The notes under the pieces are model-generated. The model was given only the letters and a program-made list of their open reading frames with translations, was not told the origin of the DNA and ran no database searches. DNA of 64,000 bases from Capitulum mitella (lineage: Eukaryota > Arthropoda > Thecostraca > Pollicipedomorpha > Pollicipedidae). Where the stretch lies: NCBI GenBank assembly GCA_030062745.1, contig CP099848.1:20571081-20635080 (forward strand). Reading direction: 5' to 3'. The translations under genes and the position numbers were made by a program. This document shows positions 58,601 through 64,000 of this stretch, piece after piece (within the stretch, counting starts at the first letter, position 1; every line of letters starts with the position of its first letter).

Positions 58601-61600
58601 ATATTGGCACGCTTTGCATACGCCGTTTGTTGGATTTTCCGTGTTGAAATGGCAGGAAGGTTTGTCGAACTTACTGTCGAAGCAAGGTTTATGTGGCGCT
58701 GTTGGGGCGGCTTTTCGCCGTGGGCCTCTTGGCCTGCCCGTGCCTTGGCCGGCCAGCAATCGGTGCCGCCGGGTCCCGGCTGGCGCGCGGCGGCCGCTGA
58801 CAACGCCTCCTCCCGCCGCCAGCTGTACCTGCAGAACGGCCGCTTCAAGGTGGAGATCTCCACCAGGGAGATCGAGTCGGTCGTGCTGGACCCGTTCGAG
58901 ACCACGTACAACGACGGCCGCTGGCACTCGGCCACCGTGGCGCTGGCCAAGAACAGCGCCGTCACCATCATCGACGACTACCCGATGTTCACCGAGCGGC
59001 TGATGACCTTCTCCACCGACGTCGATTACCTGTTCGCCGGTCAGTGGGCGGGCGCGGCGGTCCCGGCGGTGGCCGGCATGTTTGGAGTTTGTCTGACCGT
59101 TTTCTGGCGCTGGCACGGGTTTTGGAAGGACGGGTGGCTCGGCACGGGCTGCCGGTTTGGTGACGTTTGTGGAGGATGCTGTTTTCGACTAGAGTTTTAA
59201 GGCGATGTCATTGTGGATGAAGGGGCGTGCACTGTGTGTGTCTATATATTTGGGCCGAACTGGATGGAAGGAAGCGCCACACGGTAAGCTGCCTTGTTTA
59301 AGAATGTTCCTTTGTTCCTTTGTTCCTTAAGAATGTTCCTTTTTTTGGTAGAGGGCCAGAGTTGTCTGTTCCTGCATATCACTAGTAAGCTGTTTGTTAA
59401 TCAGACTGCCTGGCCCACACCACGGGGTGTAACGGGCAGACACGTGCCGGGATCGCCGATGGAATGCAGGTTATCCTCGTTTTGCGTCGTATTCTGAGCT
59501 GACCAGGGCAAATTTTGCGTCATCTGGGCACCGCTCTGCCCCGGAGAAGACAGGACCTTTCTGAGGTAACTCAGTGACCTGCCCAGATCAACGAGGTGTG
59601 TCATACAACACAGGAATAACCTGTATTCCATGGTGATCGAGGCACATGTCTGGTAGCGGGCGGCACTGACCGAGCTGTCGGGAGTAGTGACGCCGTTAGG
59701 TGCTGGCTGATCTCTCCGGGACCATCAGACTGTCTCGCGCTGTCGACAGGCGGCCTGCCAGGCGTGGACAACCCCGGCTACCTGGGCTGCATGAGGAGCA
59801 TTGCGGCCGGCGGTAACAACCAGAGCCCGCTGAACCTGGGCCCGCACGTGAGTCCGCCCCCCCCCCTCCGGCTGTCACGGCAGCAGACCGCCCTGGCCCT
59901 GCTGGTCTGTGTCGAATCGTCTGTGTCGTACGCACGGTTTCATCATGTGAAGTTGGGGAGTGAGGGCAATGAACGTTTTGGCACGGGGAGTGCCGTTGGA
60001 TTGGATGCCATTGGAGGGCCCGCTCGGAAGGTAACGGGTTGAAATAGCGATCACAGAGGTCGATACGAGATAAAGCTGGGGGCACGAGCTCCCTGAAAAC
60101 TGTACCAAATGCCAACGCTGGCCGTGCGTTCCTTGGTGGCCGCGCCGCTGTCTGCGGTCCGGCCGTGCGCCGCGGGCCGCACGCCGCGACGTCTCCGCTG
60201 AAACGATGACGCCGCGCCGCCTTCCAGAACAAGTTCAACGAGCGCTACATCGTCATCGACGGCTGCCAGATGGAGGACAAGTGCAACCCGAACCCGTGCG
60301 AGCACGGCGGCACGTGCTCGCAGAACTCGCAGGAGTTCTTCTGCGACTGCCGCGACACGGGATACGCCGGCGCCGTCTGCCACGCCAGTGAGTGCGGCCG
60401 GCCGGGCGGAGACCGGGCGCCGCGCCGGAGGCCAGCGGTGCGAGGCGTCCGCCAGTGGAGGGGGCTGGGCCTGGCCGGGTGGCGGTCTGCAGGAGGGATG
60501 GGATGGTTGGAGTGGTTCACGTGGAAGTGGAGCTCTCAGTGATGCTAGGTTTCGGAGAGCGGTGTTTGTTGTCAACGCTGTCGCTCTGGCGGAAGTGATT
60601 CTGAGTTTTCTGGCTTTTTCCGTGGCAGAGTCTCTTAGAAGAGCTATCCGTGCGCTCGTAAGCCGTTCAGCTGAGCACGACCTGCATCTGCGAGCTTCTG
60701 ACCCCTGACCTGCCATGTGTGGAATCTCGGATCACGATCTTCCCACCTCTGTCACGGATCTCTCAGTACCAAACCTCTGAACTCTGACCTTTGGTTTGTG
60801 ATCAGCTCGCCCGCAAACCAAAAAATCTTGACCTCCGGGCCTCTGACCTTGACCTCGACGTCCAGCCTTCAAACCTCTGATCGTGATCTCGGTCGTCTGA
60901 CCTCTGACCCCTGATCGTGACCTCGGTGGTCAGACCTCCGACCATGACCTCGGTGGTCCTGGACCTGTGACCGTGACCTCGGTGTCCTGACCTCTGACCT
61001 CTGCCCGGCAGCGACGAACCCGGTATCGTGCGCGCAGCACTTCCTCATCAGCCGGGGCGGCCGGCGCGAGCTGATCCAGGTGGACGTGGACGGTTCTGGC
61101 CCGCTCGACGCCTTCCCGGTCACCTGCGTGCAGACGCCCGAGGGCCAGATCGAGACCCACTTGGAGCACGACCTGCCCGGCGACCAGCTGGTGGACGGCT
61201 TCGAGCGGCGCGGCAGCTTCGTCCAGGACGTCACCTACGAGGCGGACATGCGCCAGGTGGGGCACGGCCGGGAGGGAGATTACTGGTCGGTCGGTCGGCC
61301 TGTTTACAGTTTTGGGAGGGGTTAGGAAAGGTCTGGCGATAGAGTTTGAGTGCCGGTTACTAGACGCGGAAGACTTTGTTGTCATTGTATGGCATGTCCA
61401 TGTGCAGAGTAGCCCGTGGGAGGATGGTGGTTGAGTTATCCTTGCTGCATGCGTTTGTGAAAACGTGTACGGCGAATCGGAGTGTGTAAGTACGGGCCGG
61501 ATCAAAGCTTTCCGAACTATAGTCAGCTTCATCATTCGTTTTGTTGTGCGCGTAGTCCTTCAGTGTTTTTTCACATTGTTTTGATGGATTCTTTCATTGT

Positions 61601-64000
61601 TATTGCCCTTTCTTCTGCTGTTTTTACGTTCATTGAAAACCAGCGTAACGTAATATCTGTATTTACTGTCTTGGGCTCAGCATGTCATGAGCAGCTAACT
61701 CTCTGTCAAACCCGAATGTGCCTCCATGTCCACCTGATGGCAGCAGGGTCCAGATCTTTAGGGTTTCTCGGTGCTTGTTTTCGTCAGGGGAACTGGCACC
61801 GTCGCGTACCGAGGGAGGAGCCCGAACATCAGACCTGTGTTTTGCTCGTCTGCCAGTAATCAGTGTAGGTTCTGCGCCGCCTTGTTTCCGCCCGCTCGCC
61901 CTTTCTTCAGGACAGCCCTCTGGAGATGAGAGAGCCAGGATCTGGTGGCGTTTTTTTTTCCATTAGCCTGCCATGTCCGAGTCGGAGTCCAGCAGACTGT
62001 CGGGACCGTGCCGTCCTCAATACAGCCCTGCTGAACGGAGGCGATGCCGCAGTACCAAACCGGCCCGGCGCGTGGCACCGGCCGGTCTGACGGTGCCGAC
62101 CCTGCCGCCAGGTGGAGCGGCTCATCAACAGCTCGCTCAACTGCAAGCAGGAGCTCTACTACGCCTGCCGGCGCGCGCGCTTGCTCAACACGCCCGTGCG
62201 CGAGGGCGAACCGTTCCAGCCCTTCTCCTGGTGGGTGTCGCGCCACAACGAGATCATGGACTACTGGGGCGGCTCGCAGCCGGGCAGCCGCAAGTGCCAG
62301 TGCGGCATCCTGGACACCTGCATCGACCGCACCAAGCACTGCAACTGCGACGCAGGTGCGGCCCGGTGTCTGTCGGAGGACCGCGGTGCGAGCCGCGGGC
62401 GGGACGACGCACCCCTGGTCCTGATCGCGGATCGTTCAAAGACGATCGGCGGACCGTGTGTGGTCCGGTCGCCGGCGTCTGCGTGTCGGCCGGCTGGTGT
62501 TTTGCGAGTGTTCGGTTGGAGCTGTCGCTGCCGCCTCGGTGTTCTGATACTAAATCCGTAGACGCTGTCCGGACGCCGGAGCCGCCGCGTCTGTGACGTC
62601 ACATTGTTACCCCGTCGTCGCCGGTGCTGGCCTGAGGTCACCTCCGCCCGTCGGCAGGCTTTGACGGCGAGACGGCGGACGGCGGCGACCTGACGTTCAA
62701 GGAGCACCTGCCCGTGCGCCAGCTGCGGTTCGGCGACACCGGTTCGCCGGGCGACGAGAAGCGGGGCATCTACCGGCTGGGCAGCCTCATCTGCGAGGGC
62801 GACGGTCAGTCGGCGGCCGCGGGCAGGGCGGGGCGCTGCACTCCGCGGCGGTGGGATGATAGGTGTGGCTGGCTGACAGGGCTTCAGGGAGTCGTTACAT
62901 AGAACAGTAGTTGAAACGGTGGATCTGGTGATAGCGTGTTTTCTTTTTTCCTTTTTTGACGCGCTTTGCATGGTTTAGCAGCGTGTTTTCTTTTTCTTTT
63001 TTTTGACGCGCGTATTGTTTAGCGATCCCGGGCGTTAGATTGAAAAATGTTGGGTTATTGCTGCAATCTGTTTCGAGAAAAAAATTGTCTACAGTTTATT
63101 CAGTAACCAAAGCTGGGCTGTTTTCTGCAATAGTCTGTTTGCCGTGACGTCACCGATCTGATGCATGTCGGTCTTCGAGAACCGGCCGGGCGTTGTCTGA
63201 CGGAGCCCATGATGTCCCGTGTTGACCTTGTCCCACTGATCGTCCGTGGCCTCGGCAGCCATCTTCGACAACATGGTGACGTTCCGGCTGGCGGACGCCA
63301 CGATCGACCTGCCGCCGTTCGACATGGGCTACAGCGGCGACGTCTACTTCGAGTTCAAGACCACCAAGGAGTCCGGCACGTTCTTCCACATCGAGGGCGT
63401 CGAGGACTTCCTGAAGGTGTCCATCATCGGTGAGTGGCGTCTGTAGTGGACTGGAATAGGCGTGCGCCGGCACATGCTGGGCTGATTTCCGGCTGGTGGT
63501 CGCGAAGGCTGGTGTCTGTCGATGGCGTATCTGCAGTTCCGATATAACATTAAGTCAAGTGTTTAGTTCAGTTTATTCACGAGTCATTCATGCAAGTCGA
63601 TTGGTGTACGATTCGAGTCAGTGTACATTGAACAATAGAATAAAACTCTTGACAAATGTACAAATAAAACGGTAAGACAAGAGAAAGCTACATGAATTAT
63701 ACACAGACCATGAAAAGGTATACAACATACAAAATAACATGGGAGGTCACAGCTTAGGACATTGGAAAGTACGCTGTCAGGTGCTGTGTGATGTTGAAAT
63801 TGCCGCAGCTTGTCAGATGTTGGTTCCTGTTTTTAAACTCAAAGCGAGCTGGCAGCGGGTTCGGGAGCTTATGATGGCCGGCGGTGGGCGATTTCTGGAC
63901 GAGGCCCCCGTTGATAGTTGACCCCGGGTTCAGCCAGGATACATTACGTCATTGTTCATGTCGCCGAGACAGAAAATCGGCCTTCCTGTGCTAACAGCGG
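37613..64000 (+). CDS. Nrx-IV: Neurexin-IV / contactin-associated (Caspr) protein, 3' end outside window
   Basis: Exons: 37613-37670, 48483-48572, then either 50410-50606 (3a) or 51803-51999 (3b), 52988-53129, 53663-53756, 54462-54571, 57232-57398, 57647-57808, 58319-58480, 58823-59039, 59750-59847, 60228-60387, 61012-61256, 62112-62355, 62658-62804, 63259-63429. All phases match, giving about 821 residues of a family member usually near 1280. It is a single-pass adhesion protein of septate junctions and axon-glia contacts that pairs with Contactin. Domain order: signal peptide (1-19), discoidin F5/8C (about 21-160), laminin G 1 (about 165-320), laminin G 2 (about 342-490), EGF (about 510-550), fibrinogen-like region (about 553-765), and the start of laminin G 3. 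Remaining domains, the membrane segment and the 4.1-binding tail must lie beyond 64000. Confidence 0.93.
37671..40392. other. Nrx-IV intron 1, first CpG-depleted part
   Basis: AT-rich and largely CpG-free, very T-rich at 38850-39480. Contains a TTAGG run at 38395-38415. No gene seen. Confidence 0.6.
40393..42105. mobile_element. Foldback element: large inverted repeat
   Basis: Arms at about 40393-41175 and 41297-42105 are inverse copies by eye, around a spacer of about 120 bp. Matching landmarks: TATGACCTCGGACCACGTGG left against its inverse near 41728-41757; GTCAAAAAGGGCC left against GGCCCTTTTTGAC right; TTATGCCCTGAATCC left against GGATTCAGGGCATA right. No coding capacity. Confidence 0.85.
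42680..43745 (+). repeat. Degenerate tandem array, unit of about 150-190 bp
   Basis: About six diverged units. Shared landmarks recur in order: GAACTTATGATTTTT..AGGGGCC, CACAGAATGG, TTCGGACC, GGCCCCGGCTTCC, GGGCCTGGTACC, CACTCAAAAG. A poly-G tract lies at about 43090-43106. It resembles a decayed satellite. Confidence 0.7.
43746..45303. other. Nrx-IV intron 1, unassigned part
   Basis: No gene seen. Short iterated GTGTCTAAATT/GTGTCCAAATT words at about 44838-44915. Confidence 0.5.
45308..46517. mobile_element. 1210-bp TTAA-flanked element, copy 2
   Basis: Same length and orientation as copy 1 at 35641, differing by scattered substitutions and small indels. The left target site is TTAA (45304-45307); the right is TTAC (46518-46521), one change from TTAA. 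It lies within Nrx-IV intron 1. Confidence 0.82.
46522..48482. other. Nrx-IV intron 1, last part
   Basis: Mostly AT-rich with poly-G/C tracts (for example 47608-47621) and no gene seen. A TTTTCTTGCAG acceptor ends it. Confidence 0.55.
48483..48572 (+). CDS. Nrx-IV: Nrx-IV exon 2 (start of discoidin domain)
   Basis: Encodes ELCDSPLMEGAELTATSEL and YARLN. The Cys is the first of the F5/8C disulfide pair. Phase 1 at both ends; donor GTAAGA. Confidence 0.85.
48573..50409. other. Nrx-IV intron 2
   Basis: CpG-poor until about 49290, then a strongly CpG-rich stretch (about 49360-49990) with repeated CCGGCCGG and GATCGG words. Minus-strand ORFs there look like GC-driven artefacts. Confidence 0.55.
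50410..50606 (+). CDS. Nrx-IV: Nrx-IV exon 3a (alternative discoidin exon)
   Basis: 197 nt, phase 1 in and phase 0 out. Encodes AWTARVSNVGQSLTVDLNDV, TRIETQGR and YGFNGRDFMDYRGAQGG. It is homologous and equal in length to exon 3b. Donor GTACGT. Confidence 0.9.
51480..51802 (+). repeat. 22-bp minisatellite ending in the exon 3b acceptor
   Basis: Over a dozen units of TGACCCCGCCTGACCCGGCA plus GG, with variants (CCTAGCCGG, CTGCCTGACTCGG). The final unit supplies the real acceptor CTGACCCGGCAG; exon 3b begins GTGAG where other units read GTGAC. Confidence 0.92.
51803..51999 (+). CDS. Nrx-IV: Nrx-IV exon 3b (alternative discoidin exon)
   Basis: 197 nt, phase 1 in and phase 0 out. Encodes AWTARLTNSQQALTVDLGDT, TRLATQGW and YSMNGRTFRPYRSEQGE. 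About half of its 66 residues equal those of exon 3a. The donor GTCAGC is weaker than that of 3a. Confidence 0.88.
52000..52987. other. Nrx-IV intron after exon 3b
   Basis: No gene seen; T-rich towards the CTCGCAG acceptor. Confidence 0.55.
52988..53129 (+). CDS. Nrx-IV: Nrx-IV exon 4 (end of discoidin domain)
   Basis: Encodes EFKGNENGDDIVENRFETP, FVRIRPTRWQDRMSLRLELY and GCAF. The YGC cysteine closes the F5/8C disulfide. Phase 0 in, phase 1 out. Confidence 0.92.
53330..53630 (+). repeat. Degenerate GGAATC-type simple repeat
   Basis: Many copies of (T/C)GGAATC and GAATCAG spaced irregularly. Non-coding; it lies just upstream of exon 5. Confidence 0.65.
53663..53756 (+). CDS. Nrx-IV: Nrx-IV exon 5 (start of laminin G 1)
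   Basis: Encodes SFNGNAFVEKSLVQHQVHS then YDRLQF. The acceptor GCTGCAG was chosen because the next AG would create an in-frame stop. Phase 2 out. Confidence 0.82.
54462..54571 (+). CDS. Nrx-IV: Nrx-IV exon 6 (laminin G 1)
   Basis: Encodes RFRTSYPNGVLMYSHGAQGD then FAIQLVENKLRLDIDLG, a typical laminin G strand pattern. Donor GTAGGT. Confidence 0.93.
54572..57231. other. Nrx-IV intron 6
   Basis: 2.7 kb. Its middle (55630-56830) holds a decayed minus-strand protein-coding remnant, listed separately. The rest shows no gene. Confidence 0.6.
55630..56830 (-). pseudogene. Unrecognised decayed intronless coding remnant
   Basis: On the minus strand, protein-like stretches appear one after another in shifting frames: FYWENEETKF (about 56745), GKELIATYVFPYRDYRELV (about 56670), SQVHIFTAEHEEESE (about 56490), LLAIHEMSEYRKLGPALSNE (about 56370), GGLVVVPTPDFVNNAGYWHE (about 56160) and LDELDWLMEEVEGWDQYHG (about 56020). 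Their order and acidic, aromatic composition suggest one gene broken by several frameshifts. No introns are needed, as in a retrocopy or an integrated foreign gene. I could not name the family. Confidence 0.5.
57232..57398 (+). CDS. Nrx-IV: Nrx-IV exon 7 (laminin G 1)
   Basis: Encodes TTLSVGSLLDDHLWHDVRVE then NRMVNLTVDRVEVAREVNG. The SLLDD..WH motif is the family hallmark. Confidence 0.95.
57647..57808 (+). CDS. Nrx-IV: Nrx-IV exon 8 (end of laminin G 1)
   Basis: 54 codons: FYLGGIPYIRKG, NFSGCVENFYVNSSNF and EHNCP. Two conserved cysteines. Phase 0 at both ends. Confidence 0.94.
58319..58480 (+). CDS. Nrx-IV: Nrx-IV exon 9 (start of laminin G 2)
   Basis: 54 codons: VPITFTDRSAFIKVTG, LNISFGFRTYEENGVLAYH. 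Phase 0 at both ends. Confidence 0.94.
58823..59039 (+). CDS. Nrx-IV: Nrx-IV exon 10 (laminin G 2)
   Basis: Encodes LYLQNGRFKVEI, YNDGRWHSATVALAKNSAV and VDYLFAG. Phase 1 donor GTCAGT. Confidence 0.93.
59439..59652. mobile_element. MITE-like element, relative of 17233-17643
   Basis: The left end CACGTGCCGGGATCGCCGAT then GGAATGCAGGTTATCCTCG is inverted at the right end (GGAATAACCTGTATTCCATG, then GATCGAGGCACATGT). It lies in Nrx-IV intron 10. Confidence 0.7.
59750..59847 (+). CDS. Nrx-IV: Nrx-IV exon 11 (end of laminin G 2)
   Basis: Encodes GGLPGVDNPGYLGCMRSIAA, matching the GFVGCMR end of this domain. Phase 1 in, phase 0 out. Confidence 0.92.
60228..60387 (+). CDS. Nrx-IV: Nrx-IV exon 12 (EGF domain)
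   Basis: Encodes DKCNPNPCEHGGTCSQNSQE then FFCDCRDTGYAGAVCHA, a complete six-cysteine EGF repeat. Phase 1 donor GTGAGT. Confidence 0.96.
60675..61005 (+). repeat. CCTCTGACC-type minisatellite abutting the exon 13 acceptor
   Basis: Iterated (A/G)ACCTCTGACC and TGACCTCGGTGGTC units run up to the acceptor TGCCCGGCAG and form its pyrimidine-rich tract. Confidence 0.85.
61012..61256 (+). CDS. Nrx-IV: Nrx-IV exon 13 (fibrinogen-like region)
   Basis: Encodes VDVDGSGPLDAFPVTC and DGFERRGSFVQDVTYEADMR, as in the Caspr fibrinogen-like part. Phase 0 out. Confidence 0.94.
61257..62111. other. Nrx-IV intron 13
   Basis: 0.85 kb, nothing recognised. Confidence 0.6.
62112..62355 (+). CDS. Nrx-IV: Nrx-IV exon 14 (fibrinogen-like region)
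   Basis: Encodes CKQELYYACRRARLLNTP, FSWWVSRHNEIMDYWGG and CQCGILDTC...CNCDA, with the family cysteine pattern. Phase 1 donor GTGCGG. Confidence 0.95.
62658..62804 (+). CDS. Nrx-IV: Nrx-IV exon 15
   Basis: Encodes FKEHLPVRQLRFGDTGSPGD then RLGSLICEGD, linking to laminin G 3. Phase 1 at both ends. Confidence 0.93.
63259..63429 (+). CDS. Nrx-IV: Nrx-IV exon 16 (start of laminin G 3)
   Basis: Encodes MVTFRLADATIDLPPFDMGY and VYFEFKTTKESGTFFHIEG. The donor GTGAGT is the last seen in the window; the gene continues past 64000. Confidence 0.94.
63430..64000. other. Nrx-IV intron 16 (partial)
   Basis: No further exon recognised up to the window end. Confidence 0.6.

Noticed and set aside
58568-58822. 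Longer exon 10 starting upstream of 58823
   Set aside because: The open frame continues upstream, but the family alignment starts at LYLQNGRFKVEI directly after a CCGCCAG acceptor in the right phase.

Overview
This is a eukaryotic nuclear window. It most likely comes from an arthropod, perhaps a crustacean, but the species cannot be fixed from the sequence. The evidence is: short CpG-rich exons with GT-AG junctions; an arthropod-type spindle-E (a helicase-Tudor protein with a C-terminal zinc finger, as in Drosophila); a Neurexin-IV gene with a Drosophila-like alternative exon pair; and scattered short runs of the arthropod telomere-type repeat TTAGG. Nothing in it is bacterial.

Three protein-coding genes can be rebuilt exon by exon with matching phases. 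(1) FBXL5, plus strand, 1943-9866: 7 exons, 499 aa, the iron-sensing F-box subunit of an SCF ubiquitin ligase. All hemerythrin iron ligands and all four C-terminal iron-sulfur cysteines are kept. (2) spindle-E/TDRD9, minus strand, 22214-11620: 10 coding exons, 1506 aa, a DEAH-family helicase and Tudor protein of the piRNA pathway. It converges on FBXL5. (3) Neurexin-IV/Caspr, plus strand, 37613 to beyond 63429: 17 exons seen including two alternatives, about 821 aa in this window. It is a septate-junction and axon-glia adhesion protein whose 3' part lies outside the window. The three genes share no pathway; their adjacency looks incidental.

Layout: 1-1942 holds a CpG-poor dispersed repeat and a possible small secreted-peptide ORF. 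FBXL5 runs 1943-9866, with a possible unidentified minus-strand terminal exon pair in intron 3. A 1.75 kb convergent gap follows. spindle-E occupies 11620-22226. The 15.4 kb between the divergent spindle-E and Neurexin-IV genes is filled by CpG-depleted DNA and mobile elements: a roughly 3.7 kb TIR element with a decayed BED-finger transposase fragment, a nested MITE, a solo LTR, a 1210-bp TTAA-flanked (piggyBac-like) element and a tRNA-like SINE head. Neurexin-IV intron 1 (10.8 kb) holds a second 1210-bp element, a roughly 1.7 kb foldback inverted repeat and a degenerate tandem array.

The most notable observations are: a pair of mutually exclusive 197-nt exons in the Neurexin-IV discoidin domain; minisatellites whose repeat unit contains the neighbouring splice site (FBXL5 intron 2 donor, Neurexin-IV exon 3b acceptor), with more arrays abutting other acceptors; and a sharp mosaic of CpG-depleted and CpG-rich blocks, in which two copies of one repeat differ by CpG-to-CpA changes.
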